NCBI GenBank assembly: GCA_012295275.1
Contig: CM022676.1
Span: forward strand, 13,206,379-13,270,378
DNA from: Chrysomallon squamiferum
Lineage: Eukaryota; Mollusca; Gastropoda; Neomphalida; Peltospiridae
DNA length: 64,000 bases
Reading direction: 5' to 3'
Shown: one piece after another, positions 46,189 through 59,371 of the stretch
Layout: every line of letters begins with the position of its first letter
Position numbering within the stretch: position 1 is the first letter of the stretch
Program-made: the position numbers and the translations under genes
The notes under the pieces: generated by a model
Seen by the model: the letters and a program-made list of their open reading frames with translations, nothing else
What the model was told of the DNA's origin: nothing
The model's database searches: none

Positions 46189-46506
46189 CTGACAAACCAA
46201 CTATGCATGATGCTGGTGTGTTTGATGGAGAAGCATCCATACACTCCCATTTTGTGGCATCATCAGATCCACTGAAACTCTTTATCACTGCAGTCATAGA
46301 TCCTGAAGCATTTCCAATTACCTCATATTCTATTTGGTGAAAAAAACATGAGCCAAAAGTACTGTTACACTGCACAACAGGTGCACCCTTCTTTAAAAAA
46401 TACACCTTTGTATCAATGATTCCACTTTTGTAAATACACGTCAAGTTTAGCGGTATTCCCTCAAACCAGTTTGCAACACATGGACTGATTTCAAAAATAG
46501 CTGATC
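46189..46506 (-). CDS. Gene D exon: V-like Ig domain
   Basis: Acceptor 'ttattttag', phase 1-1, 318 nt, donor TCAG|gtaaac. Strand B IPLNLTCIYKS, strand C KVYFLKKG, extra pair VQCNSTFGSC, strand E GSMTAVIKSF, strand F DATKWECMD (W-x-C). Same design as the first domains of genes B and C. It is the first intact domain after the signal exon. Confidence 0.85.
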
Positions 46507-47604
46507 CTAAAATAAATGATTTTTAAAATTAAATAAAAAATATTCTGTTAATTATTGAACTAAAATAGCATGTGAATAATATGATTTCTTTTAAAAGTCA
46601 CTTCAAAGGGGTTTTACCAATATATTTTACCCTCTGCATGATATTCAAATAGAAAAAAAAAAGAAAAAAAAAAGAAAATAGTAGCTAAATTAACTTTGTA
46701 GATAGTTGATTGTAGACTATTATTTACTTCTGCAGAGCTTTAAAGTAGATACGATCCATTTTCTCTTTTAAATATTTTTAAAATTAAAGTAAGAGTCATA
46801 TAAACATTTTATACATACAAATTCATACTCTGTGGTAAGCCTATTCTGATACCACTTTCATCTTGGCTCTTGAAAATCCCAGCCAGGAGAGAAATTCTAA
46901 GCAAGTTATATGTGGTTACTTTTTTTACTAAAATGAATCCTTTAAACAATAATTTGTCTAAACTGGGCTTATATTTGCATATAATCAGATTGGCATATGT
47001 AAGTGTGTGTGTGTATTTTCTTGAAAACATTTCTATAAATGCTATTCTATTTTATTTCTAAAACTAAAGAAATTAGATTCTGGATATTAAAGGTTTGTCT
47101 AAAAATGATACAAAACAGTTCTCATCCATTATTCAAATACTAACCTTAATACTTTTCAGTTAACTAAAATCAAATAAAAGAATGAAAAATAGATCTCTAC
47201 TGGGTGTCAGAAGTATGAAAATTATTAATATAATGTTAAATAGTAAAGTAATATAAAAAATTAGGATTATAAAATGTGGTGTACAGAGCTGTGTAAAATA
47301 CAAGAATCACATTTAAATGGAATGTAAAAGAAGTTTGCTTCAAAATGTCAATAAAAGATCATGTAGAATCTAAATAGTTCCACCATTTACAACTATAAAA
47401 TATGTCCACTGTCTCGGCAAAAATGTCTGCATTCCATAAAAGGGTGCCAAACCCTCAAACTACACTGATAATGGTTACACTAAGACAGTGGATCTTTCTT
47501 GTAAGATATATAAACGGGTACAGTATATATATATTTGACTGGTGCTGACACAACACAAGATAACTGTATCCTTCCTGCACAGTCTATACAACTGCCAGTT
47601 ACAC

Positions 47605-47790
47605 GGGACTGGTTTAACAGAATGAAACTTGTTTTAACTGTACAGTAAAAGTCATCTTGCCAAGTGGAAATGATATACTGGCTGATAGTATAGTAACCAG
47701 TCTTAGAATGTGGCAAATCCAAAACAGAAGTTGCAACAGAGTCTGCAATTCCATTACCCCTTGTGCCAACAGTTGGGTACCCAACAAAAA
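47605..47790 (-). pseudogene. Gene D half Ig domain (C1-like), first half missing
   Basis: Minus strand: VATSVLDLPHSKTGYYTISQ, then WQDDFYCTVKTS, like the D-G strands of an Ig domain, with a possible phase-1 donor CCC|gtgtaa at 47605. No strand B/C half or acceptor is found upstream, where retrotransposon-like sequence begins (about 47.8-48.5 kb). It is a broken cassette between the signal exon and the V-like domain. Confidence 0.5.
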
Positions 47791-48129
47791 TTAAGTTCTT
47801 ATTGAAAATATTTTAAAAAGCACATTTTAATATCTAAATCATAATTAAAGGATGTTGTAGCACTGTATGTTATAAAGTGTAGAGACACAAAGTGAGTCAA
47901 CAAAACTTTGGATGAAGATGCTTTATTTATTTCATGCTTTAAAGATTGCAAACATTTGGCAGTGAATATAGATGGCGAACTGCACAATGTCATGCAAATT
48001 TCAATGTCTGATGGTAAAAGATTGCAGCACATACCACAGAATTTCCTTCCTGTGATCTGCCTGTATAAGCAGAAATGTATATTATGATTGAGCAGATAGC
48101 ATGGAATCATCCTTTTACAGTGTAGGAAA

Positions 48130-48480
48130 CATGTATGAGCAATTTGCAGGACTCCAGGTATTACACAAACATGTGATTGATCACATGTTCAATGGTTTTA
48201 CAACTGATTAAGGAAATAGGGTAATAATTAGAGGATTCATTGGATTCTTAACAGGCTTCTGAAAAGGAATGATAGTCACTTTCTGCCAATCAGAAGCAAA
48301 GCGAACAGAAATCCAGGTTAAAAGACAGAAGAATTTGGGTAGATATTTAAGTAATCAGTAATGCGTTTCATTTCATCCATGATCCAGCTACAGTATAATG
48401 AGCTCTTTGTACAGCATCCTGTAACTCTTTAAGGGTCTATTGTATACTTCAGATGTAAAAGTTAATATTTTCTTTTCTGC
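48130..48480 (-). mobile_element. LINE relic: reverse-transcriptase fragment
   Basis: Minus strand, with frame changes: SDWQKVTIIPFQKPVKNP and SNYYPISLISCKTIEHVI. This matches the RT motif 'W..A.V.PI.KPGK.P...YRPISL..C..K..E..I' of Jockey/CR1/I-type LINEs. Upstream and downstream parts are deleted. The open frame at 47940-48110 may be a decayed C-terminal piece of it. Confidence 0.65.
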
Positions 48481-48554
48481 TTTAACCCTGAAGTATTGGT
48501 GCTGAAAGCAAAAGTATTATGAGAAAAGATATCTATCACAATGTGATGGCAAAT

Positions 48555-49500
48555 TATTATTATTATTATTATATCATATTTATATAGCACCTTTTCCATA
48601 CTAGTCCAAGAGTGTTTTAGTGTAAACAAATAAATTAAAATATAAAAGACAAGAACATAAACATATCAAAATAATGGTGAACATGTTAAAATGGTGGTAA
48701 GAATAAATGAGTCACATTTAAAAACTGTATAAGATAATTAATAGACTAACTTGAACATTTAAAAAATGGAAAAATAAAACATAACAATGTGGATTTGAAA
48801 AATATGGGCTTTTAGTAGTGTTTTAAATGTAGTAGTTGTTTCTGATTTTACTTGAAAGTCAGTGCAGCATAACTCAAACATCTCTGGATATGTAGTTGTT
48901 CTTATTCTTAATGAATTCTGTGATTGTTGATTCTTACTTGCCCTGCACACTTCCATCATGCCCTTGATGCACTTTGGGGACTGATCATTTAAGACATTTT
49001 TATGTATGGACCACGCATTTGTCCTGTGTCCAACAGTGAACCTCCTTCAGTACTGGGGATATATGACTGTGACATCATGTTCTGGTCACAATGCATGCTG
49101 CTGTATTCTTGACCCATTGTCACGATTGTAGTTTGTTCAGCAAGATGTTAGTCAAATCGTGTAGTAGTCCATTGTAATAGTCAAATGCTGAAATCTTAAG
49201 TCCATTCACCAGTGTTTTTGTGGCATCACTTGTTTTTCTTGGTTATCCATGTACCCAGTCCATCAATATTCACATAACAATCCATGTGTTCAAAATGCAT
49301 GAAGTGACCATGGTGACTTGATGTCACCAGATGCACACATGTGGCAGTTTTGTAGATGAGTGCAATACTGCCTCATTTTCTACCAATTCTTTTTCCAATA
49401 GGAACAAGTTCTCCAACACATATTCTGTCAACAGTACTTCAAAACCACATCTGAGTTGATTCAACAAGATAAAAGTTGTTAGAAAGTATACAATCACAGA
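48555..49500 (-). mobile_element. LINE relic of CR1/L2 type with 3' terminus
   Basis: Minus strand: LLNKLQ...KNTAACIVTRT, HISPVLKEVH, later FKTLLKAHIF, matching the characteristic 3' end of ORF2 in CR1/L2-like LINEs ('VQNTAARIVTRT.K..HITPVLK.LHWLP...FK..LKTHLF'). The end has 'aaaaggtgctatataaat' followed by (ATA)n, as in L2-type 3' termini. Many stops; 5'-truncated. Confidence 0.72.
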
Positions 49501-49864
49501 GGGAGAGCCTCTTGCAGATCTGGAGACCTTTCTCTGTTGTTACTTTATAACTAGGAGCATGCTTTATCTTGAAAGAATTCCTTGGTTTTACATGGAATCA
49601 GACTGATGTAATATTCTTGTTACTTTAAGGTGTATGGCAACATGAGGCTGCATAATGAATACAAAGTCCCGTCATTGTTTGTCTAATTGCCAGGAGTTGT
49701 TGGCATTCAAATTACTCTAGGTTATTCAAAGGGTTTAAAAATAGCCACATCTGTAGTCATTTTTATGCTCAGTGTTTTATCTTTAGTCATAATTAGAGTT
49801 CTAAAACAAACGAGACAAATCTAGCTTTTTAAATATTCATCACTTTGTTAATGCATAAAATTTC

Positions 49865-49867
<3 letters not shown>

Positions 49868-49900
<33 letters not shown>
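49868..49900. repeat. (TA)n microsatellite
   Basis: Uninterrupted dinucleotide run in the first coding intron of gene D. Confidence 0.93.
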
Positions 49901-49903
<3 letters not shown>

Positions 49904-50175
49904 TGGCAGTCAAAAATAAACATTATATATTTCACAAATAATAACGTGTAAGATGTGGAACACTAAACTCCATATATGCAGGCTTAGTTACCTGTGCTAT
50001 ATGAAATGTTTTGCTAATGACAATAACTGTGGTATTCAGAATGTAATTTTTTTCTTTGTTTTTAATAAATTATTATTAATATTTATTATTGTTGTTGTTG
50101 TTCCTCATTTTTGGGTTTACTCTTTTTGCAGATATTTATTTATTTATACATTTTGTAGATATACATTTAACTAAC

Positions 50176-50275
50176 CTTCTGCCTTCCACACATGTGAAAA
50201 AACAAACAATGCTATGGAAATCCAATGACACCAGGCGATTACTCCATTCATTTCCAGTATGTCCAAGTGCTTATC
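50176..50275 (-). CDS. Gene D signal-peptide exon (with short 5' UTR)
   Basis: Minus strand: acceptor 'catttttcag' at 50276, 24 nt of 5' UTR, ATG at 50251-50249, MNGVIAWCHWISIALFVFSH then VWKAE, phase-1 donor GAAG|gttagt at 50176. A clear signal peptide. It joins in frame to the V-like exon (46506). Confidence 0.8.
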
Positions 50276-50871
50276 CTGAAAAATGTAAATTACTCTGTTA
50301 ATTATTTTAATATCCTTTTTTTTTTTTTTTTATTAGTGTTCTATTATTATTTTCTTTTCTTTTTTAAATGGGGTTATCGTTATATATTAAAGTTACGCCT
50401 ACTCCAACCATTATTTTGTTTTTTTCTAAATTAAAATTATATTATTATTACAGAATATATTAATGATTTTTAAGCCTTCAAGAGCAAGCTAATCCTCTAC
50501 AAGATATTAACTATAATTATGCCTTCAAATCTATTAAATTCTTAACACTATTTACATAAACAAAATAAAATTAAATTAAAAATAATGATAATAATACTTG
50601 TAATAATAATAATAAACAGAATAACTGCATTATTTGGTATATTATTTAAAATTTATGAATGTTTAATTTTTGTTTTAATTTATTTATTTATTTATTTACT
50701 TGAAAGAAAAGTACTAATTAAAAACTATGTATTAAACTGTTTGGCAAGGGATGTTCTTGTAAAGTTTTCTATCTTTTTTTCGAATATTTTTGGGGGTTTA
50801 ATTATTTTACATATACTGTAACTTATTTACAGGCCATCATAATAAATATTAAAAATTAGAAGGAATATGAC

Positions 50872-50875
<4 letters not shown>

Positions 50876-50908
<33 letters not shown>
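50876..50908. repeat. (AC)n microsatellite
   Basis: About 16 units between the signal exon and the presumed 5' UTR exon of gene D. Confidence 0.93.
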
Positions 50909-50912
<4 letters not shown>

Positions 50913-51432
50913 CCCTTAAAACTTGAGTAAAAAGTATAAAGAGAAATTTAAAAAACAAAAATGTAAAGAACATATTTTTCTTTCACTCCAAATAACAAAC
51001 TGCATATCGTACGGTAAAGTGACGTTTCATATGAAAGTGTATACTAAACACTATTACTACAGTGTATTACACACTAATATATAAATTTATTTATTTCCAC
51101 CTGCTTTATAAAACCGAAAAATACTTTTATAAAAAAAGGGGAAAATGGTCAATTTACACTTCAAAGTGACTGATTTATGGTTGCAGTAATAGCAAAATAT
51201 TCGACTAATGAAGGCGCAGACATTACTCTGAGTGATTATAATGCAAACGTCAGTCCTCCCACAATCCCAGTCGCCCAGTCGATAATAACAGTGCCAACAA
51301 AATAAAGCGCTATTCTTCAGTTTTTTGAGTTTATCCAATATTTTAATCATCCAGCTTAGTTTAAATAAAGGCAAAATAAAACATGAAAACAACGTAAAGA
51401 AGCAAATAAAAACATAAATACTAATTACGTAC

Positions 51433-51620
51433 CAGGACTGGTTTTCTTAACTCTTTACCAAACTTATCCTCGACGAAATAAATGGGCTGTTCATAGTATG
51501 GACCAACAGGAACGATAACTCGTAACGGCACAAATTACGTCACCGGAAAAAATGCCTCCAGAATTTAATGGGTGCAAACTACACCTGAACGTTCTTTTCT
51601 GTTGGGTTCTGACACGGAGA
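51433..51620 (-). promoter_or_regulatory. Candidate 5' UTR exon / promoter region of gene D
   Basis: On the minus strand a strong donor (CCTG|gtacgt at about 51432) ends a less AT-rich block with CpG-containing words ('ccggtgacgtaatttg'). The signal exon has its own acceptor in the 5' UTR, so an upstream leader exon is required and this is the best place I can see. No TATA or initiator can be defended. Confidence 0.35.
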
Positions 51621-52939
51621 ATATTGCCAGTTAGAAAACTTAATACATTAAATTTATACCGAATTATAATTTTAGTTTATTTTGCATGCATTTGCACAAA
51701 AATAATCGAGTTTGAAAAAGTTGATTAAGCTGAAAAAGTAGCTACGAAAGACACGTGACATCATGTCTTGGTAATAGGAAAAACCATACTTATCTTCATC
51801 AGTGTAAATCATAAAAAGTTCACAAAACAGACGTAAAATAATGGAATCTGGAAGTTTAAAAACCACAGCGTCGAACGCCGATCAGTGTTTACAAACTTTT
51901 AAATACGAATATATTTAGAAAGACACACAAGCAATCTAGTAAAGCTGATTAACTAATATCTCTAAATATACATATCAAAAGCTATCATTGCCGAAGCTGT
52001 GGCTCTATGGACATCCTCTAAACACACCAACACAGCAAACATCAATCTCTGAGCTGGAAGAAGAGTACATCTCATCTAGAATATGCTTCCACAGCACCGA
52101 TCACAGCAATAAAAATACCCCACTAAGCCAGTATGGAAAATATCCAAAATGTCAGCATGAATTCTGAACGTGTCTTGTGAATGAAGACGAAGAAAAAACC
52201 ATTTCGTATTACAATTAATCATTTGTCTAATCGATGTGCTTTTTAAAGCTATTATAAAATTATATATATTTATCATTTTAATACCTTTGTTTTTACATAT
52301 TTGATTATTAAACTGTTTTTCATTTTTTCAAAACTACTATAATCATGCATATTTAGAAAAATAATGTGTTTAGTTGGGATTTGTGGGTATGTTTCTCCTG
52401 GCTAAATGTAGTCATTATCAAAAAGTTTAAAACTATTAGTCTTCTAGAAGACAATGTTTTTTTTAAATTAATTTTTATGTTTATTTCTATCTAAATGTAC
52501 TGAAAATACAACGCTGTTGCTAATGAGCTGATACAACTAGCAGAAATTTACAACGATCTGCCGTAACCAAACTATTTATGTCTGACCATTTGCATTAGCG
52601 GGCTGCTAACACATTTCCATGGAACTAACCGTCAGTTTGACAATTATGATACAAAGCATATTTCAGTGAATTAGGCCGCAGTCTGTATGCCAAATTGGTG
52701 AAAAGGTCCATTGTGGATATTAATTAATTTTGTATGATGTCTGAAAGGTCCGATATAGCTGGTTGGACATTCCAGATTGGCAGTGAAGTATAACTGAAAT
52801 ATCTTCAGACCTATTTTATGTATTTATTTATTTGTTTTCATCACCATCTGGTGTTGTTTATTAGTGTTCCAAATAATAAATCAAGTCCCTTATTTATTTA
52901 TATATATATATATAAACAGTCAATATAAACAGTCGTGCA

Positions 52940-52972
<33 letters not shown>

Positions 52973-53165
52973 GTCATTTTTGTAACTTGAATTTTTTTAT
53001 AATATCATGCAACCATTTATACTTTTTATTTATATCCGCGTCAGTTTTAGGCTCATTGTACCAGAAAATCCAATTATCCTAAACTGACCAGTTTATAATA
53101 TGATAGAAAGCAGTTTAATTATATTATGTTATATCGTATACATGGGAAGATAACCATTTGGATAG
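51621..53165. other. Intergenic AT-rich sequence
   Basis: No gene is supported. It contains a T32 run at about 52946-52972 and short AT repeats. Confidence 0.5.
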
Positions 53166-53167
53166 AG

Positions 53168-53235
53168 CAGGGGTAGGCATTCTACGGCCCGCAGACTAAA
53201 CGCAACAGTTTGCAAATGGTGGGCTGTGATGTACT
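53168..53235 (+). mobile_element. Terminal piece of a hAT-like DNA transposon
   Basis: 'caggggtaggcattctacg' followed by 'gcccgcagac' has the CAGGGGT(C/G)GGCAA...ACGGCCCGC form of hAT/Charlie-type termini. Only one end is recognisable. Confidence 0.55.
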
Positions 53236-53284
53236 TCTGAATATAATATGATCAATTTTATAAATATTTATTTCAGCATAACTA

Positions 53285-53349
<65 letters not shown>

Positions 53350-53350
53350 T
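53285..53350. repeat. (ATT)n microsatellite
   Basis: About 21 units adjoining the DNA-transposon remnant. Confidence 0.95.
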
Positions 53351-53939
53351 AATTTTTAATTTAAAAAACCAAGAGAGAAAAATCGAAGATGCTACCTACA
53401 CGAGCCTTGATGACAGAGAAAGATATAAGCAAAAAGATAACAGAGGAGCACATTCGGACGTGGTGTCAAAAGATCATATGTGAATGACTGTAGCATCAAG
53501 GAGCCTAAGGAAAATTAGAAGAGCCTAGATGACAGGCCTTGACAGACTGATAACAGTCCTAGATGCAATGGGTGCAGAAATCTATGATAACATACGATCA
53601 TAGAACGAAACAGACGGTTTCTATCAGAGCTATATGACAGTGAACAGATACCGTAAGTCACAGCATCTCGAAACACGAACCCGATATAAAACCATGGGAA
53701 GCTGATAAGAATATGATCATTTAATAACCGAAACACAAAAGACAACGCAAGGATGGTAATTTTCTTCATAAAATGAAATAAGAAACATTTCAAGGACTAG
53801 AGTCCCATATGTTTATTGTCAGATATGTATACAAATACTAACAAAGAGACTAGATACTCAACTAAATCAAGATAAATTCAGGGCGTAGGTACCCAATGAC
53901 AGACCACAACTATATCAACTGAAGACGTGCCAAGAATAC

Positions 53940-54194
53940 TCTTTTCGTCAACTATGGAAAGGCTTTCCAGTCAGTACAGACTCAGGCAGTACCGACCTCG
54001 CACCAAGTACAGGAGCTAGAAGATGTGTATATTGAACTCTTGAAATACATCGATATGAACACCTCAGTGATGGTTAATCTCTATGAAAAAAAGCAACAGA
54101 ATACAATTAAAGACAGGTGTATGAGAGGGAGACACCATATTAATAAAGTTGTTACCGCAATACAAGAGAGCATATTTAGAAACTTTAACTGCGA
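53940..54194 (+). mobile_element. RTE-type LINE relic: reverse-transcriptase motif A region
   Basis: Plus strand: FVNYGKAFQSVQTQAVPT, then LEDVYIELLKYIDMNTS. This is the 'FVDYEKAFDSV...L...GI...YI.LLK.IY' region of RTE-clade LINEs, with the catalytic Asp changed to Asn, so it is inactive. It stops abruptly at 54194, where an unrelated dispersed repeat begins. Weak related sequence may extend upstream to about 53385. Confidence 0.72.
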
Positions 54195-54960
54195 AACGAA
54201 AGGGGTCATTCCATGTCAAATCACCCACTGAGTTTAACCTCACCATCTTCGATTTTCCTGAAATTTGGAATATAGCATTGATTGACAAAATAGACGAAAA
54301 TCTCAAACATTAATTCATCGGAGCAGTTGTGGAGCTATGAGACCTCGAATTTTGGCTTTCTGCAAAAAAAAAAAAAAAAAAGGAAACAAAATGAAAAAAA
54401 AAAGAAATTGGGCATGACCTCCACTCTATAAACCCTTGGTAACAAGATTCGATTTTGATGAATCTGCTATTATGGAAAACTTATTTGATAAGGATTACAA
54501 ATTTCTTATTATTTTCTTGATAGGTATATACTAAATTCTGGTAACCTTCTGACCTTTTTGAAATAGAATTTGTGGCCAAATAAACTTGAAAGATGTCAAG
54601 TCAAAATTAAACCCTCAAGATGCTATCCAAAATATTAGAAAAAAGAAAAAAAAAAAAAGAGAGAGAGAGGTGTAACATTTTTATTTTAGTAGTAAAATAC
54701 AACTGAAGTGGACATACCTGAACATAAAAAGTTCATTTTGACATTTCTAATGCTTTACTGTACGTACACAAAATGCACTGTAATCCAGTAGGGAAATATG
54801 ACATATTTAGTTCTTTATTATACCCTTATTCTGTGTGGTGATTTTGGGATATAGGACTACAAAGTAATTCGGAGCCACGAACAGCCTAGTGTAAAAAGTT
54901 GTCATATCAAAAAAGCAGAAGGATATATTAGGACAAGGAGTTAGAACTAAGGCAAAAACT
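54195..54960 (+). repeat. Dispersed repeat, copy 2
   Basis: Second copy of the family at 41890-42490, same orientation, inserted next to or into the RTE relic. Starts 'ggggtcattccatgtcaaat'. Confidence 0.75.
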
Positions 54961-55213
54961 TAGAAAATGAGATTATTAGTTCTTATGAAAGTGATGAAAA
55001 TAGGAAAATGTTCAGGAAAGTCAATTAGGTTAATTTTAAATTGTTTTTTAATTTTCCTTTTTTAAACTCATGCTACAAAAATTACAAACTGCGTCAAATG
55101 AAGTGTCAAAGGAAATTTGGTACGGACGATTTCAAAGGCATAATATTCTTATGTTTGGGTCGTTTGTAGCCCTCAAATTATGCCATATGTGCTGAAGTCA
55201 GAACCATTATTAA

Positions 55214-55244
<31 letters not shown>

Positions 55245-56050
55245 TGTTTTTTTTGTTGTGTTTTTTAAAATAATTTCACTGTGGATTAACATATTACAGC
55301 ATATTATGCATAAGTTGTATTAAAGAATTAAAGAAACGGAAAAAAAGAAAAAACGAAAGAAGGACAAAGCTAATAGTCGAATCATTTACATTGCATATAT
55401 TTTAGTCATTTACTTATTCTCCAAGAACTGCATGATAGATGTTTATTTTGAATGCACTGGTATCAGGGAATCAACAAGTTCGAATCCTGTTTTGCAAAAC
55501 AGGCTGGAGATATTTCTTTAAATATTTATCTATAAAATTACCAAATCACGTAGAATTTTTGATGAGCAGCTATTAATGTTTCAAAATAATAAAACTATTA
55601 AAGGAATAAAAACATCAACAACAACATGAAAAAATGAAAGAAACAAAAATAAACAAAGAAACAAAAAACAACAAAAATACCTCTTATTTGTTTACTGCGA
55701 CGCAGGAGGCATACGAGTTGTCTTGTTAAACATTCAGTAAAAGAACATTTAGCAATGAAGACATAACAAATCGTAGTCAGATAACATTAAGATACTATGT
55801 TGATCTCCTCTGGAATTTTTGAAAATAGTTACAGAGGAAAATGTAATTTTTATTCATTACATACGATACAACATGTCCCTTGGTTTGCTTGATGATTTGT
55901 TATAGATTCAGGGGAGGATGACGGAAGGGAAATTCCGAGTACACAGTAGCCCCCCCAGCGAAAACAACACAAAAAACTTAATTAATAATAATAAAATAAA
56001 TAAAATAGATGTCCACATGTTCTGAATGATGTTGAAACTAAACTGGATGG
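54961..56050. other. Intergenic sequence with (ATT)n tract
   Basis: (ATT)n at about 55209-55244. Otherwise no feature. Confidence 0.5.
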
Positions 56051-56053
56051 CAC

Positions 56054-56131
56054 CTGAACAGTTTGGTTTCCTGATACAATGGCTATGGCGACAAGTACTA
56101 GCCATGAGACAGCAATGCCAAGAACTTTCAA
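56054..56131 (-). pseudogene. Possible relic of a signal-peptide exon
   Basis: Minus strand: LKVLGIAVSWLVLVAIAIVS then GNQTVQ before 'ctg|gtgcca'. The stretch has the length, hydrophobicity and small-residue end of a signal peptide, but the expected ATG is TTG and no Ig exon follows on this strand. It could be the remains of another family member's first exon, or chance. Confidence 0.28.
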
Positions 56132-59039
56132 AATACAAATACTGTAAAATTTGTAATTTCAAATATTAAATATTTACACATTGTTTCGGAAACTGCCCTT
56201 ATTTAAGGCATAATACTTACCAGCGTACCCGAGTTAATATCTATCGGTCAACATCTCAATAACAACAAAATCACAAATCCTAATATTATGTTCCTATATA
56301 TATTTAGTCTAAAGTTATCGCCATTTTACTAATAACGAATATATTATAGATAATAATAATAACAACAACAACGCTACCAATCTGAAATATACATCATCTG
56401 AAGTTGAACACTTCAGACAAGATACTAACTAAACATTCAGAATGGATCTGTTCACCAATTTGATTTTCATATTTGGCCTGGCTCATGCACTAAAAATAAC
56501 ATCTTAACCAATACCAAGATGCATTTGTCGGAATTTTGTTTGTTTTGGTTCTTTTAATGATATATATAATAATTTGGGCGAGGGGCCTGGGACCGCCAAA
56601 GGCGCAAAATTCTCGATTCTAGCCATTTCGTGTCTGATGTCTTTGAAGTCACTTATGTCTTTCATCACAGCGATGTAGGTAGACTTCATACGGTAACCGT
56701 AGACATAAATAAATTCATTCAGTCGATATCGTTTCTATCGGAATAGAGATTTATATGTTGTTGGGTTTTTTTTTTTTTTGGTTTTTCATTAAATAAAATC
56801 TTTGTATAAAGAAAAAAATCGTCAATTTCGGTATGAGGTATTTGCCTCATTTGCCTCAATGTAGATACGGCCATGCTTTGTTGATAAACTTTTAAAAATA
56901 AAAATATAGGACGCACTTTTCAAAAGTACTTGTTTTTTTGTGATTGTTTTTTTTTTTACTCCCAGTGCAATGCTTGTTTCGTGCAGGTGTATAATTTTGT
57001 CCCAACATTTTGGAATTAAATTGGTGATAAAAAAATTAAAAAAAAAAAATAAATAAATAAGTATATCATTCACATGTTAAACTTTCTTATATGCTATTTT
57101 GCTCTGTTGAATAACATAATTTTGAATAAACATTTTCTAAATGTTGGTATTAAAGTATTAATCCTATTCTGATTATTTCGACTCCATCTTTACATTAAAA
57201 TGTTTTCTGACTTAAGGAAAGATAAATATTCGTTATTTAATATATTTTACAGCTAGCAGTTTGTTCCATTTTAAACTGCAGAAACACTTTTGCGTTTTTT
57301 CCATGAATATGAAAAGAGTACTAAGTTTTGCTATCGTTGCTAAGAGAAAGTGTTTACAGCTGATCTTTGCAATCGTCAAAAAATATACACCAAGGGTCAT
57401 GATCACGAAGATATCGGTCGTTAGATCATAACGCACGAGATGTGCATTTCGTGCAGCGCCTGTGCACGAGAGTAAATTTTACCCCTACCTTTGGATTCTG
57501 AGTAACAAATTGGTGAACATATGCATTTATTTTTATGTATTTTGTTGATTACATTGTACTTTTACAGAAAATTGTAGTCATATAAAATCTAAGTACACCA
57601 TTTATATATTAAAACCTGTAAGACAACTGACAAATATGAATAAACATTTTCCAAATACTGGTACTATAACAGTGAAAGCTTTGTGTTCTCTGTTGTTTTC
57701 TAATTTCTTTTTGATCAAATTGTGGGGAATGTAACTAGAGAGAAAGGTATTGGTTGATCTAGAGAATAAGAACGACAACCTGGAATTAGTTTTTATTGTG
57801 GACGGTTTTTACATCTATATTATTCGGCCTTTTACTAAAACTATTCTAAATCGCTTATGTGATCATCTAATGAGAATTTAATAGCTACTATTTCTTTGTG
57901 CCATAATAGTTTATGAAACTTCTGGCATATTTGTTACCTGTTAACTTGCTTATTGTATTGGTAGATCGGATTGTAAATTGTTTCTTTCTGTTAATTGTCA
58001 GGCTGGCAGTTTTTATTTTTACCAGTATTTACTTATCCAAGCAGGCTTGTTGTTTAAAGCATAATGTGTGTTTTATTGTGTTTGTTGTTGATAATCAGCT
58101 TTGCCCTATGACAATGCTATAATATTAATTATATTCTGATTACATTAATTTCATCTGCTTATATCTAAAAAGCTTTTCTGACATAGGTTTTCGTGATATT
58201 TACATGTATCCTGTAAAAAAAACAAAATCACCTACTGAATATAAAATATAATATAACAAGATTAAAATTTATTAACTTTATCTAACTGTATAGTGCATAT
58301 AATTCAAGTTTATTCTCTTTGAAAACAATTACTATTATTCAGGGGTTAATTTGCAATCTTCGGATTTTCCTGCATAATGCCCATACAACCAACTCAGACA
58401 TGAAATTATCTAATAATAGTATAATAATAATAACAGATTTTGAATCATATTATTCTGAATGCACAGAGCCACTTGCAAAACTGTAAACTCTTTATATCAT
58501 GTTGGTAGAAAAATGTCGAAACTTTCTATGATAAATTCTTATATTAAAAACAATCTATGCAAGTTATAAAATGTCTCAAGAGCTAGATTTGACCAATTGC
58601 TTCATAAACCTCTCATTCAGAAAGACAATTGGCCTGAACATGTTTTAATTTAAAACGACAGAAAATTCTTGAGCTATGTCACGAGAAAAGAAAAAGGCGA
58701 AAAATTCCGTCTTTTTCAGCCAGATTTATTGATTTTAGTAAATGCATTATAAAGAAATATATATATGTGCAGAATTTTATATAGAACAATATAATCGGAA
58801 CTGCATGTTCCTAGGTACATTGGATCGAAAGTTATAAGATATTTTACCTACATCCATACTGGAACTGTTCTTCAATATAATACCCAAATTCGACCTATCT
58901 CATGGACTAATAGTCATTTATCAAGTAAACATGGCTGAAAAACTTTAGAAGACGGTCCAAAATGAAAGACTAGAATCAAAAGAATAAAAAATAGTATACT
59001 TCTCAGAATAAAACTTCTTATTTGAATTTACGAACCACG

Positions 59040-59084
<45 letters not shown>

Positions 59085-59371
59085 TACGATAAAAGAATCC
59101 CGTTACCGGTCGAATAGCCAGGGCTAAATTAATATTTTGAACATATCAGTGTCATGAGAGTTATTTCCCATCCCATATAGTATTTGTGTAGCCTGCAAGT
59201 CGAGTCAGTAACGGTGGTTGCATTTTCCAGAGACCAAGATTTTTTGATTGGAGGATGTATTATTCCTTGATTAGTAGTCTTGGTTCTTATTAACGAAACT
59301 GTTATATTTATTTTATTTTATTCATATTTTAATTGAAAAATTATTATTACAAAGCCTTCACGCTCCAAACA
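56132..59371. other. Intergenic sequence before gene E
   Basis: No exon is supported. (ATA)n at 59042-59083. Presumably includes the gene E promoter, with no identifiable element. Confidence 0.5.
59042..59083. repeat. (ATA)n microsatellite
   Basis: About 14 units. Confidence 0.95.

Noticed and set aside
57913-58122. Hydrophobic open frame that could be a membrane protein
   Set aside because: AT-rich DNA yields hydrophobic frames by chance. There are no splice sites or family features.
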